From: an uncultured Eubacteriales bacterium
GTDB lineage: Bacteria > Bacillota > Clostridia > Oscillospirales > Acutalibacteraceae
DNA length: 64,000 bases
Reading direction: 5' to 3'
Assembly: GCA_934643185.1 (NCBI GenBank)
Contig: CAKUBN010000006.1
Span: 1-64,000, forward strand
Part shown: positions 32,919-42,140 of the stretch, piece after piece
Layout: the number at the start of each line of letters is the position of its first letter
How positions within the stretch are numbered: the first letter of the stretch is position 1
Position numbers and translations under genes: made by a program
Notes under the pieces: generated by a model
The model's input: only the letters and a program-made list of their open reading frames with translations
The model's database searches: none
Told to the model about the DNA's origin: nothing

Positions 32919-33854
32919 ATGACTAAGTACATCTTAAAGCGCGTGGGCTATTCCATTGTTACCCTGTTCCTGTTGGTCGCGATCACATTCTTCATGATGC
33001 AGCTTCTTCCGGGCGACCCGTTCACCGGTGAAAAGCAGCTTCCCGCGGCACAGATGGAAGCGCTTTATGCGAAATACGGCCTTGATAAGCCCGTATGGCA
33101 GCAGTTCTTCATTTATATCGGTAATGTTGTGCAGGGCGACCTTGGCGTTTCCCTTACCTATAACCGTGCGGTCACATTGATGATCACCGAAGCATTTGCC
33201 ATTTCGTTTGACGTCGGTATCCGTTCCATTTGCTTTGCCTTCATCGGCGGCGTACTGCTCGGCACACTTGCAGCTATTAAGCGCGGCAAGGCATCCGACA
33301 CAGTTGCCATGATTATTGCACTGCTCGGTGTTTCCGTTCCGTCGTTCGTTGTGGCCTCTATTTTGCAGTATTTCCTCGGCCTCAAGATGTATCAGGCAAC
33401 GGGCATGCGCCTTTTCGCCGTTACCGGCTGGGAAGGCTTCAACAGCCACATTCTCCCGGTTATCGCACTCGGCTTCGGTTCTCTCGCGACGATCTCCCGT
33501 CTGATGCGTACCAGCATGCTGGACGTTCTCGGTCAGGATTACATCAAGACCGCTAAGGCAAAGGGCCTTTCCCAGAGCGGCATCATCTTTAAGCATGCAA
33601 TGCGCAACGCCATCATGCCGGTCGTCACGGTCCTCGGCCCGATCACGGCAGGCATCCTCACCGGCGGCTTCGTTGTAGAAAGCGTTTTCGGTATTCCGGG
33701 CCTCGGCAAGTATTTCGTGCAGAGCATTCAGGGTCTCGATTACACCATGATCTGCGGCACCACGGTTTTCTACGGCGCGTTCCTCATTGTTGCGAACCTC
33801 GTAGTCGATATCGCGTATGGTCTCATTGATCCGCGCGTGAAATTGGAGGGCTGA
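32919..33854 (+). CDS. oppB: Oligopeptide ABC transporter permease OppB
   Basis: 311 aa from ATG 32919, with AGAGAGGTGG upstream. Begins MTKYILKRVGYSIVTLFLLVAITFFMMQLLPGDP, the standard start of DppB/OppB permeases, with the N-terminal helix and the periplasmic GDPF segment. The EAA-type loop for ATPase contact is DYIKTAKAKGLSQSGIIFKHAMRNAIMP. Six membrane helices are expected. It forms the transmembrane pore with OppC. Confidence 0.95.
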   Translation: MTKYILKRVGYSIVTLFLLVAITFFMMQLLPGDPFTGEKQLPAAQMEALYAKYGLDKPVWQQFFIYIGNVVQGDLGVSLTYNRAVTLMITEAFAISFDVGIRSICFAFIGGVLLGTLAAIKRGKASDTVAMIIALLGVSVPSFVVASILQYFLGLKMYQATGMRLFAVTGWEGFNSHILPVIALGFGSLATISRLMRTSMLDVLGQDYIKTAKAKGLSQSGIIFKHAMRNAIMPVVTVLGPITAGILTGGFVVESVFGIPGLGKYFVQSIQGLDYTMICGTTVFYGAFLIVANLVVDIAYGLIDPRVKLEG

Positions 33855-33856
33855 GT

Positions 33857-34810
33857 ATGACACAGATAGATAAAAGCCGTTTTGAGTGGATCGGTTCCGA
33901 CTCCGCTCGCCGCGAGGGCATTTCCCGCCCGAGCACGACCTTCTGGAAAGACGCCATCGGCAGACTGATGAAAAACAAAGTTGCCGTTGTGTGCTTCTTC
34001 ATCATCGTGCTCCTCATCCTTTCCTGCATCATCGTGCCGTTCTTCTCTCCGTTTGAGAGCCGTGAACAGCACCTTGGCGAAGTCAACAAGGGCTTCATGA
34101 CAGTTTGTACAGATCCCCGTTATGAGGGACAGCACCATGTACACTATTTCGGCACCGATAACCTCGGCCGTGACCTTTTCCTGCGCGCCTTTGAAGGCGG
34201 CCGCGTCTCTCTGATGATCGCGTTCGCAGCCGTGTTCGTCAACCTCATCGTCGGCCTGATCTACGGCGGTATTTCCGGTTACATCGGCGGTGCGGTTGAT
34301 ACCATCATGATGCGTATCGTGGAGATCGTCAACGGTATTCCGTACCTCATCGTCGTTATCCTTTTGATGATGGTGCTCCCGAAGGGCATCTTCACCATGG
34401 TCGTCGCCTACGGCATCACCGGCTGGACCGGCATGGCACGTCTTGTGCGTGGTCAGGTGCTCCAGCTCAAGAGCCAGGAGTTTATCGTGGCGGCAGAAGC
34501 CATGGGCGCAAAGAGCTCCAGGATCATTGCAAAGCACCTCATTCCGAATGCGCTTTCCGTTATCATCATCAACGTCACCCTCGCAATTCCGAGCGCGATT
34601 TTCACCGAGGCATTCCTTTCCTACATCGGTCTCGGTGTTCCGGTTCCGCAGCCGTCTTGGGGCGTTCTGGCACAGGGCGGTCAGGCCGTGTTCATGACGT
34701 ATCCGTACCAGCTTGTTGTGCCGGCAGTTGCCATCAGCCTTACAATGCTTTCCTTCAACCTGTTGGGCGACGGCCTGCGCGATGCATTTGACCCGCGCTT
34801 GAGGAGGTAA
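33857..34810 (+). CDS. oppC: Oligopeptide ABC transporter permease OppC
   Basis: 317 aa, starting 2 nt after the oppB stop. The cytoplasmic N-terminal leader ends in FWKDAIGRLMKNKVAVVCFFIIVLLIL, followed by the periplasmic HYFGTDNLGRDLFLRAFEGGRVSL block typical of OppC/DppC. The EAA loop is EFIVAAEAMGAKSSRIIAKHLIPNALS. It pairs with OppB. Confidence 0.95.
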   Translation: MTQIDKSRFEWIGSDSARREGISRPSTTFWKDAIGRLMKNKVAVVCFFIIVLLILSCIIVPFFSPFESREQHLGEVNKGFMTVCTDPRYEGQHHVHYFGTDNLGRDLFLRAFEGGRVSLMIAFAAVFVNLIVGLIYGGISGYIGGAVDTIMMRIVEIVNGIPYLIVVILLMMVLPKGIFTMVVAYGITGWTGMARLVRGQVLQLKSQEFIVAAEAMGAKSSRIIAKHLIPNALSVIIINVTLAIPSAIFTEAFLSYIGLGVPVPQPSWGVLAQGGQAVFMTYPYQLVVPAVAISLTMLSFNLLGDGLRDAFDPRLRR

Positions 34811-34816
34811 TTCAAC

Positions 34817-35830
34817 ATGAATAAAGTATTAGATGTGCAGAACCTGCACGTTTCCTTCGATACCTACGCCGGTGAGGTCAAGGCTGTCCGCGGCGTCACA
34901 TTCTCGCTGAGCGAGGGCGAAGTGCTCGCCATCGTCGGTGAGTCCGGCTGCGGCAAGAGCGTCACGGCGCAGACCATCATGAAGCTGAACCCCATGCCGC
35001 CCGCAAGGATTAAAGAGGGCAGCGTGCAGCTCGGCGAGCACGACATCGTAGCCGCGAACGAAAAAGAAATGCAGAAGATTCGCGGCAAGGAAGTTTCCAT
35101 GATCTTCCAGGACCCGATGACCTGCCTGAATCCGACAAAGCCCGTCGGCAAGCAGATTGTCGAGGCCATTCAGCACCACCGTCATCTTTCCAAGGCAGAG
35201 GCGAAGGCGGAAGCCATTAAGTACCTCTCCCTTGTTAACATTCCGAACCCGGAAGAGCGTGCAAAGCAGTATCCGCACGAATTCTCCGGCGGCATGCGTC
35301 AGCGTGCCATGATTGCAATGGCACTTTCCTGCAACCCGAAGCTCCTCATTGCCGATGAGCCGACCACCGCACTGGACGTGACCATTCAGGCGCAGATTAT
35401 GGATCTGCTCGCCGAGATCAAAGAGAAGACCAGCACCGCGATTATCCTCATCACGCACGACCTCGGCGTCGTGGCGTCCATGGCAGACCGCGTGGCGGTC
35501 ATGTATGCAGGTAAGGTTGTAGAGACCGGCACCTGCGAGGATATTTTCTACCGCAATGCGCACCCGTACACGCAGGCATTGTTAAAGAGCCTGCCGTCCG
35601 TGGATATGAACAAGACCCAGCGCCTTGTTTCCATCCCCGGCACACCGCCGGATTTGCTGAACCCGCCGAAGGGCTGCGGTTTCGGTGCCCGCTGCACACA
35701 CTGCATGAAGATTTGTCATGAGGAGCAGCCGCCGGTATTCAAGGTGGGCGAGGGTCATGAGGCAGCATGCTGGCTGCTCCATCCCGATTGCCCGAGCGCA
35801 GCAGAAAGGGGTGAGCCGGATGAGCAGTAA
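34817..35830 (+). CDS. oppD: Oligopeptide ABC transporter ATPase OppD
   Basis: 337 aa. Walker A GESGCGKS (41-48), ABC signature FSGGMRQRAMIAMAL and Walker B LLIADEPTTALD. It has the C-terminal oligopeptide/dipeptide-family extension with a Cys-rich segment (GCGFGARCTHCMKICH) that in some homologues binds an Fe-S cluster. It overlaps oppF by 11 nt. Confidence 0.95.
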   Translation: MNKVLDVQNLHVSFDTYAGEVKAVRGVTFSLSEGEVLAIVGESGCGKSVTAQTIMKLNPMPPARIKEGSVQLGEHDIVAANEKEMQKIRGKEVSMIFQDPMTCLNPTKPVGKQIVEAIQHHRHLSKAEAKAEAIKYLSLVNIPNPEERAKQYPHEFSGGMRQRAMIAMALSCNPKLLIADEPTTALDVTIQAQIMDLLAEIKEKTSTAIILITHDLGVVASMADRVAVMYAGKVVETGTCEDIFYRNAHPYTQALLKSLPSVDMNKTQRLVSIPGTPPDLLNPPKGCGFGARCTHCMKICHEEQPPVFKVGEGHEAACWLLHPDCPSAAERGEPDEQ

Positions 35831-36788
35831 TGAAAAACTGATCGTTCTGGACGACGTATGCAAGCACTTTAAGGTTTCCGGCGGTATGCTGAAGGCCGTC
35901 GACCACATTTCTCTCGATATTTATAAAGGCGAAACGCTCGGCCTTGTCGGCGAGTCCGGCTGCGGCAAGTCCACGCTCGGCCGTGTGGCCATGGGCATTT
36001 ATCCCGCAACGTCCGGCAAGCTCTACTATGCCGGCGAAGAGCTGAATCTGAAAAACGCCGCAACGCGTTTCAAGTATGCGAAAAAAGCGCAGATCATTTT
36101 CCAGGATCCGTACGCTTCTCTGGATCCGCGTATGACTGTTTCCTCCATCATTGAAGAGGGTATGGTCATCCACGGCATGTACGACGCAAAGCGCCGTCAG
36201 GAGCGCGTATACGAGCTCCTCGAGCTGGTCGGCCTGAACAAAGAGCACGCCAACCGCTTCCCGCATGAGTTCTCCGGCGGTCAGCGCCAGCGTATCGGCA
36301 TTGCCCGTGCGCTCGCTATCGAGCCGGAATTCATCGTGTGCGATGAGCCGATCTCAGCACTGGACGTTTCCATCCAGTCCCAGATCATCAACCTGCTGCA
36401 CGACCTGCAGCAGCAGCTTGGACTGACGTTCCTCTTCATTGCGCATGACCTCAACATCGTCAAGTACATCAGCGACCGTATCGCCGTTATGTACCTCGGC
36501 AATGTCGTTGAGCTCGCTTCTTCCGACGATCTGTATGCGCACACGCTGCATCCGTACTCCAAGGCTCTGCTTTCCGCAGTGCCGATTCCGGACCCGAGTG
36601 CAGAAGCGCAGAAGCACCGCCAGATTCTTTCCGGCGACGTGCCGAGCCCGATCAACACGCCGAAGGGCTGCAACTTTGCCGGCCGTTGCCCGGTTGCCTG
36701 CGACAAGTGCAGAGAGTCGAAGCCGCAGCTGCGTGAAATTCGTCCGGGTCATTTCTGCGCCTGCCATCTGGTAGAGCCGGAAATCTGA
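35820..36788 (+). CDS. oppF: Oligopeptide ABC transporter ATPase OppF
   Basis: 322 aa from ATG 35820, with AAAGGGGTGAGC upstream, beginning inside the last codons of oppD. Walker A GESGCGKS (44-51), signature FSGGQRQRIGIARAL, Walker B EFIVCDEPISALD and a C-terminal Cys motif (GCNFAGRCPVACDKC). It forms the heterodimeric motor with OppD. Confidence 0.95.
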   Translation: MSSNEKLIVLDDVCKHFKVSGGMLKAVDHISLDIYKGETLGLVGESGCGKSTLGRVAMGIYPATSGKLYYAGEELNLKNAATRFKYAKKAQIIFQDPYASLDPRMTVSSIIEEGMVIHGMYDAKRRQERVYELLELVGLNKEHANRFPHEFSGGQRQRIGIARALAIEPEFIVCDEPISALDVSIQSQIINLLHDLQQQLGLTFLFIAHDLNIVKYISDRIAVMYLGNVVELASSDDLYAHTLHPYSKALLSAVPIPDPSAEAQKHRQILSGDVPSPINTPKGCNFAGRCPVACDKCRESKPQLREIRPGHFCACHLVEPEI

Positions 36789-36810
36789 TTGGATCTGTAA
36801 GTGAAAATCA

Positions 36811-36850
36811 AAGCTCCCGTTCACAGGCTTTCGTGAACGGGAGCTTTTGC
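36811..36850 (+). terminator. opp operon terminator
   Basis: AAGCTCCCGTTCAC (36811-36824) pairs perfectly with 36833-36846, followed by TTGC. Confidence 0.8.
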
Positions 36851-36874
36851 TATAGGGTAAAACCCGGGAAATAA

Positions 36875-36924
36875 AATGCCCGCCGTGCAGAACGTTTTGG
36901 CTCCTGCATGACGGGCATTTTGGT
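36875..36924. terminator. Terminator for the convergent phospholipase-like gene
   Basis: AAAATGCCCG..CGTGCAG pairs with CTGCATG..CGGGCATTTT across a 13-nt loop, with A/T-rich arms on both sides. It serves the minus-strand gene ending at 36937 and may act in both directions. Confidence 0.65.
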
Positions 36925-36936
36925 AAAAATTTGAAA

Positions 36937-37734
36937 TCAGCCGTCAAATGTGCGGTCAAGCTCCGGACAGGAGACTTTTTCGTTTTGGAGCAGCTTTTGC
37001 GCAGCCGGGAAAAGCGTTTTCGCAAGCTCCAGTGCTTTGCCGTACAGTTCGATAAGGTGCTCCGTGCACAGCTTGCAGCTCGGCACGTCCTGCGTGGTCA
37101 TCATCATATCGGCAATGGCGTCGTGGTGAAACGTGATGTAAAGCCCGGTGTCGATCGCACGGCGCAGCGCTTTGTTCGGCGTGAACAGCACGCGTCCGTA
37201 AAACACCATGGAGGAGATGCTCTTTTCGGTCAGCGCCACGGTGGCCTCCGGCGTGTAGAAGGGCGTGATCACGGCGGCGTTGCGCGTGTTCACCTCAAAG
37301 TGTCCGCACGGGTCAAAGTGCTGCGGGTCCTTGCCGTCTTTGAGTAATAAAGCGCGGTCGAAAGCAGTCTCGGTCGCCGCGTGCGTGACGTTGAACTCCT
37401 TCATTGCCGTGTGAATGTACGGGTGGCAGATGGAATCCAGCGTAAGGTGGCACAAAAGCCCGTAGAAATACGCGCGGGCAGCATCTTTGTCATGCGCAGA
37501 CGCAATGACCTTCTGTGCGCGCTGTAAAAAGTAGCGCCCGGAGCGCTTGTGTGCCGCATAGCCGATGCGGTTCACCTTGTTCGGCAGAACGGGTCGATAG
37601 AAAAAGTAGATGTCCGGTCCGTGTAAGCCAATGTCAAAAAGCCCGCGGTGCGCGGTGCAAATGCTGCGGATGTCCTCCGGCAGCTGTTTTAAAACATCGC
37701 AGCCAAAGCGATAATGGGTATAAAAAGCAGGCAT
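36937..37734 (-). CDS. Zinc-dependent phospholipase C family protein
   Basis: 265 aa. Begins MPAFYTHYRFGCDVLKQLP, and has GPDIYFFY, AHKRSG and YGLLCHLTLDSICHPYIH. These His/Asp patterns resemble the PF00882 zinc-dependent PLC / S1-P1 nuclease-like fold. There is no signal peptide or membrane helix, unlike secreted alpha-toxin-type enzymes, so it is probably cytoplasmic. Function is not established for such members. A single gene against the replication direction. Confidence 0.78.
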   Translation of the reverse strand: MPAFYTHYRFGCDVLKQLPEDIRSICTAHRGLFDIGLHGPDIYFFYRPVLPNKVNRIGYAAHKRSGRYFLQRAQKVIASAHDKDAARAYFYGLLCHLTLDSICHPYIHTAMKEFNVTHAATETAFDRALLLKDGKDPQHFDPCGHFEVNTRNAAVITPFYTPEATVALTEKSISSMVFYGRVLFTPNKALRRAIDTGLYITFHHDAIADMMMTTQDVPSCKLCTEHLIELYGKALELAKTLFPAAQKLLQNEKVSCPELDRTFDG

Positions 37735-37936
37735 AACGGTAACTCCTTCCGTAAAGGGTTTCTATCTATATGTATCATAACCGTTTTTAAAGCGTTTTAC
37801 AATGAAAATTTTCTTGCGCACATTTTTTTAACAGAAACTTAACCGTGCAGCTTGATAAAATCCACAAAATCGTTTATCATTATAACAAAGAACGTACACC
37901 GTGAACGGTATAGATCATGCAGAAAGGAAAATCAAA

Positions 37937-40699
37937 ATGAGCAATCCGTATAAGATCGATTGGAACGAATACGCCACGTTGGCGCGTCAGGCCGTGGCGG
38001 AAGGCTGCGTGCTGCTGAAAAACGACAACAAAGCGCTGCCGATTCAAAAGGGCGAGCGTGTTTCCGTGTTCGGCAGAATTCAGTTTGATTACTATAAGAG
38101 CGGCACAGGCTCCGGCGGCGCGGTCAACACCCGCTACGTCACAAATATTCTGGACGCGTTAAAGGAAAACAAGGACATTTCCGTCAACGCAGAGTTGGAG
38201 CAGACCTACCGCGACTGGGTGAAGGACCACCCGTTTGAAAAAGGCATGGGCTGGGCGCAGGAGCCGTGGTGCCAGGAGGAAATGCCCGTCACACAGGAGC
38301 TCGCCGAACAGGCGGCGGCAAAGTCTGACATCGCCGTTGTCATCATCGGCCGCACTGCGGGCGAAGATAAGGACAACAGCGCCGCCGAGGGCAGCTATCT
38401 TTTGACCGCCGCCGAGCACCAAATGCTGAAAGCGGTCTGCGGCGCGTTTAAGCGCGTTGCCGTGCTGCTGAATGTCGGCAATATCATCGACATGAAGTGG
38501 GTGAAAGAGTATGACCCCGCCGCTGTGCTGTACGTTTGGCAGGGCGGCCAGGAGGGCGGCGTTGGCGCTGCGGATGTCCTCACGGGCACTGTTACGCCGT
38601 GCGGCAAGCTGAGCGACACCATCGCGCTCGATATCAGCGATTACCCGTCCACAGAGGGCTTTGGCGACCCCACACGCGTCATTTATAAGGAAGACATCTA
38701 TGTCGGCTACCGCTACTTTGAGACGTTCGCAAAGGACCGCGTGCTGTATCCGTTTGGCTACGGCCTCAGCTATACGACGTTCTCCCGCACGGTCGATAGC
38801 TTCACGTTCGACGGCGAGACCGTCACGGAGAAGGTCACGGTGAAAAACACCGGCGACGTGCAGGGCAAAGAGGTCGTCACCGTCTTCATGGAAGCCCCGC
38901 AGGGCAAGCTTGGCAAAGCCGCAAGAAGCCTCGCCGCATTCGCAAAGACCGAGACTTTGCAGCCGGGCGAAAGCGAAACGCTCACGCTGACGTTCCCGGT
39001 CGCAAACCTCGCCTCCTACGACGACAGCGGCGTCACAGGCCACCGGTTCTGCTATGTGCTTGAAAGCGGCACGTACAACGTCTACACGGGCGGCTGCGTG
39101 CGCGGCGCAAAGCTCTCCGGCAGCTTTGAAGTGAAAGAAGATACCGTCACCCGCACGTGCGTGCAGGCGTGCGCACCGGTCACGAAGTTTGACCGCATGG
39201 TAAACCACAATAACGCGATCGCGTTCGAGCCCGCACCGCAGCGCGAATACGATATGGCGGCCCGCAGCGCGGCAGCATTAAAGCCCGCAAAGCCGTATAC
39301 GGGCGATAAGGGCATCAAGCTCGGCGATGTATTCGACGGTAAAGCAGAGCTTGAGGATTTCGTAGCCCAGCTTTCCGATGAAGACCTCATCTGCCTCATG
39401 CGCGGCGAGGGCATGAACTCCCCGAAGGTCACGGCGGGCACCGCAGGCGCCTTCGGCGGCGTTACGGAGAACCTCGTCAACTTCGGCATTCCCACGGCCT
39501 GCTGCGCAGACGGCCCCTCCGGCATACGTATGGATTGCGGCACCGTTGCGTTCAGCCTGCCGAACGGCACCTTGCTTGCCTGCACTTTCAATGAGAAGCT
39601 GAACGAAGAGCTCTTCGCCATGCAGGGCAAGGAGCAGCGCAAAAACCGTGTCGATACGCTTCTCGGCCCGGGCCTCAACATTCACCGCAGCCCGTTAAAC
39701 GGCAGAAACTTCGAGTATTTCTCGGAGGATCCGCTGCTCACCGGCAAGCTTGCCGCCGCACAGCTGCGCGGCATGCGCCGCTTCGGCGTCACCGGCACCA
39801 TCAAGCATTTCGCCTGCAACAACCAGGAGTTCAAGAGAACCGAGATCGATTCCGTGCTTTCTGAGCGCGCATTGCGTGAAATTTACCTGCGCGCGTTTGA
39901 AACGGCCGTAAAAGAGGGCGGCGCATACTCCGTCATGTCCACCTACGGCGGCTTGAACGGCATCTGGACGGCCAGCAACTTCGACCTGCTCACGACCATT
40001 CTGCGCGACGAGTGGGGCTTTACAGGCACCGTTATGACCGACTGGTGGGCAAAGGGCAACGACCGCGAGGGCGAGGAAGCCACCCGCGAGAACGTCGCCG
40101 CACAGGTGCGCGCGCAGAACGACCTCAATATGGTCAATGCGGACGCCGCCTCAAACAGCCAGCACGATAATTTGAACGACGCCCTTGCAGACGGCAGACT
40201 GACGCGTGACGCGCTTGTGCGCTCCGCCATGAACATCTGCCGCATCGTCATGAACTCGCCCGTCATGGAGCGCAGCCTCGGCCGCATGAGCGATGAGGAG
40301 CGCGAAGCCGCAGAAGCGGAGAAGACGAGTGAAGATTACGTCGATTTCAACGGCGAATACCAGTTTATTGACGACGAAGCACCGCTCGATATTTCCAACG
40401 TCAACACAGAAAAGGGCGCTTCCACCATTCTTGGCATCCGCTATAAAAAGAACGGCTTCTATAAATTTGTCATGCGCGTAAAAGCAAACGCCAATGAAGT
40501 GGCACAGATCCCAATGTCTATCTTCATAGACGGTAACCTGCGCGGCATGGTCATGATCAACGGCACAAACGGCGAGGTCGTCACCGCAGAGCAGGACATC
40601 GGCGTACTGTTCGGCGGCACAAATTATCTCAAGCTCTACTTCGGCCAGACCGGCATGGAGATTGAAGAGATCAAATTCGTCTGTACGCAGGCATTTTAA
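37937..40699 (+). CDS. GH3 beta-glucosidase with swapped domain order
   Basis: 920 aa from ATG 37937, with AGAAAGGA upstream. The order is unusual: the GH3 C-terminal alpha/beta domain comes first (~20-260), then a fibronectin-III-like domain (~285-400), and then the GH3 TIM-barrel domain (~480-800). The barrel has KHFACNNQE and the nucleophile D702 in GTVMTDWW. The last ~70 residues form a small beta-rich module. This order is known from rumen clostridial enzymes such as those of Ruminococcus albus and Butyrivibrio. There is no signal peptide, so it acts on imported oligosaccharides. Exact substrate (cellobiose, other beta-glucosides, xylosides) is unknown. Confidence 0.9.
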   Translation: MSNPYKIDWNEYATLARQAVAEGCVLLKNDNKALPIQKGERVSVFGRIQFDYYKSGTGSGGAVNTRYVTNILDALKENKDISVNAELEQTYRDWVKDHPFEKGMGWAQEPWCQEEMPVTQELAEQAAAKSDIAVVIIGRTAGEDKDNSAAEGSYLLTAAEHQMLKAVCGAFKRVAVLLNVGNIIDMKWVKEYDPAAVLYVWQGGQEGGVGAADVLTGTVTPCGKLSDTIALDISDYPSTEGFGDPTRVIYKEDIYVGYRYFETFAKDRVLYPFGYGLSYTTFSRTVDSFTFDGETVTEKVTVKNTGDVQGKEVVTVFMEAPQGKLGKAARSLAAFAKTETLQPGESETLTLTFPVANLASYDDSGVTGHRFCYVLESGTYNVYTGGCVRGAKLSGSFEVKEDTVTRTCVQACAPVTKFDRMVNHNNAIAFEPAPQREYDMAARSAAALKPAKPYTGDKGIKLGDVFDGKAELEDFVAQLSDEDLICLMRGEGMNSPKVTAGTAGAFGGVTENLVNFGIPTACCADGPSGIRMDCGTVAFSLPNGTLLACTFNEKLNEELFAMQGKEQRKNRVDTLLGPGLNIHRSPLNGRNFEYFSEDPLLTGKLAAAQLRGMRRFGVTGTIKHFACNNQEFKRTEIDSVLSERALREIYLRAFETAVKEGGAYSVMSTYGGLNGIWTASNFDLLTTILRDEWGFTGTVMTDWWAKGNDREGEEATRENVAAQVRAQNDLNMVNADAASNSQHDNLNDALADGRLTRDALVRSAMNICRIVMNSPVMERSLGRMSDEEREAAEAEKTSEDYVDFNGEYQFIDDEAPLDISNVNTEKGASTILGIRYKKNGFYKFVMRVKANANEVAQIPMSIFIDGNLRGMVMINGTNGEVVTAEQDIGVLFGGTNYLKLYFGQTGMEIEEIKFVCTQAF

Positions 40700-40735
40700 G
40701 TAAATCGATACGCAAAATTGCAGGATCATCCTCTA

Positions 40736-40763
40736 AAAGCAGAGAATGACCCTGCTTTTTGCA
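40736..40763 (+). terminator. Terminator after the beta-glucosidase
   Basis: AAAGCAG pairs with CTGCTTT over a 9-nt loop and is followed by TTGC. Confidence 0.55.
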
Positions 40764-40802
40764 TTTTTAAATCCGCATACTTTCATTTTGGTGCAAAATC
40801 GC

Positions 40803-40830
40803 TTGCATTTTATTTTGTATACTATATAAT
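40803..40830 (+). promoter_or_regulatory. Promoter for the M28 peptidase-esterase pair
   Basis: TTGCAT (40803-40808), 16-nt spacer and TATAAT (40825-40830). The TTG start codon of the peptidase follows 27 bases later, so the leader is very short. Confidence 0.6.
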
Positions 40831-40856
40831 AGGAATAAATACAAAGGGAAAGGCAG

Positions 40857-42140
40857 TTGTTTACATTGAAAAAATATGATGAAAACCGCGCGTTCGCGCT
40901 GCTCGATAAGATCGGCTTCACGCGCGTGGCCGGCTCCGCAGAAGAGCTGAAAGCGGCTGAAATTCTGAAAGCGGAGTGCGAAAGCTTCGGCTTGTCCGCC
41001 GTCATCGAGCCGTTCGAGATCGAATCCGCCGAGGTGGAAGCGACGTTCGAGATTCTGGAGCCGTACCACAAGAGCTACACCGTGCGCGGCTACCAGTGTG
41101 CGGAAAGCACCGCCGCCGACGGCCTTACGGCAGAATTCGTCTACGTAGAAAACGCGCTGCCGGTCGATCTGCTGAACGTCAAGGGCAAGATCGTGCTCGT
41201 CAACGGCTTCCTGCGCGTGCCGCTGTACCGCAGCCTGATGGAAGCGGGCGCCGCGGCCGTCGTCACCATGGACGGCGATATCCACGATGACCTCGAGAAC
41301 ACCGACCTGCACCAGCGCAAGCTGCGTAGTGCCCTGCGTGCGTTCGGCAATGTGCCGGCCGTGCAGCTGCGTACCGTAGACGCTATGGAGATCGTCAACA
41401 AGGGGGCATCCCGCGCAAAGGTTACTGTACAGAACAAGAACATTACACTCACGTCGCACAATGTGATTGCGGAGATCAAGGGCACCGAGCACCCGGAGCA
41501 GATTATCTCCTTCGGCGCACATTATGACTCCGTTGAATTTTCCAAAGGCGTATACGATAACGGCGCAGGCTCCGTCATCAACATGGAAGCGGCGCGTTGG
41601 TTCGCGCAGCACCCGCCGAAGCGTACCGTAAAGTTCTGCTGGTACGGCAGCGAGGAGATTGGACTCGAGGGCAGTAAGGCATTCGTGCGCGACCACAAGG
41701 ATGAGCTGAAAGATCACGTCTTCATGATTAACGTTGACGTCGGTGCGCCGGTCCTCGGCTATAACACGGCGGCTGTCACAGGCGAGGAATCCCTCGTACA
41801 CTACACCGATTACATGCTCAAAATCAACGGTCTCTCCGCTGTGACGCGCCAGAGCATTTATTCTTCCGATTCCATCCCGTTTGCGGATAACGGCATTCCG
41901 GCAATCAACTTCTCCCGCGACGGTGCAAAAGGTGCGGCGTATATCCACAACCGTTTTGATACCATGGAGTTCCTTTCCGCAGAGGCACTCGGCAAAACGC
42001 TGGAGATTGTGCTCACGTATGCCGATACGCTGATCAACGCGGCGGTATTCCCGGTGGAAAAGAAGATTCCGGACAATATCAAGGAAGACATTGACAAGTA
42101 TCTTTATAAGAAGGAGCTTGCCGAGGCGGAGGCAAAATGA
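40857..42140 (+). CDS. M28-family metallopeptidase
   Basis: 427 aa, starting at TTG 40857 with AAAGGG 8 nt upstream; no ATG is available nearby. It has a lid/PA-like insert (~85-185, VKGKIVLVNGFLR) and the M28 di-zinc core. The core shows H222/D224 in GAHYDS, D in YDNGAGS, the Glu pair in GSEEIGLEGS, D in MINVDVGAP and H in YIHNRFDTMEF. It is an aminopeptidase-like enzyme without signal peptide, so probably cytoplasmic. It overlaps the next gene by 4 nt, so the two are coupled. Confidence 0.88.
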   Translation: MFTLKKYDENRAFALLDKIGFTRVAGSAEELKAAEILKAECESFGLSAVIEPFEIESAEVEATFEILEPYHKSYTVRGYQCAESTAADGLTAEFVYVENALPVDLLNVKGKIVLVNGFLRVPLYRSLMEAGAAAVVTMDGDIHDDLENTDLHQRKLRSALRAFGNVPAVQLRTVDAMEIVNKGASRAKVTVQNKNITLTSHNVIAEIKGTEHPEQIISFGAHYDSVEFSKGVYDNGAGSVINMEAARWFAQHPPKRTVKFCWYGSEEIGLEGSKAFVRDHKDELKDHVFMINVDVGAPVLGYNTAAVTGEESLVHYTDYMLKINGLSAVTRQSIYSSDSIPFADNGIPAINFSRDGAKGAAYIHNRFDTMEFLSAEALGKTLEIVLTYADTLINAAVFPVEKKIPDNIKEDIDKYLYKKELAEAEAK

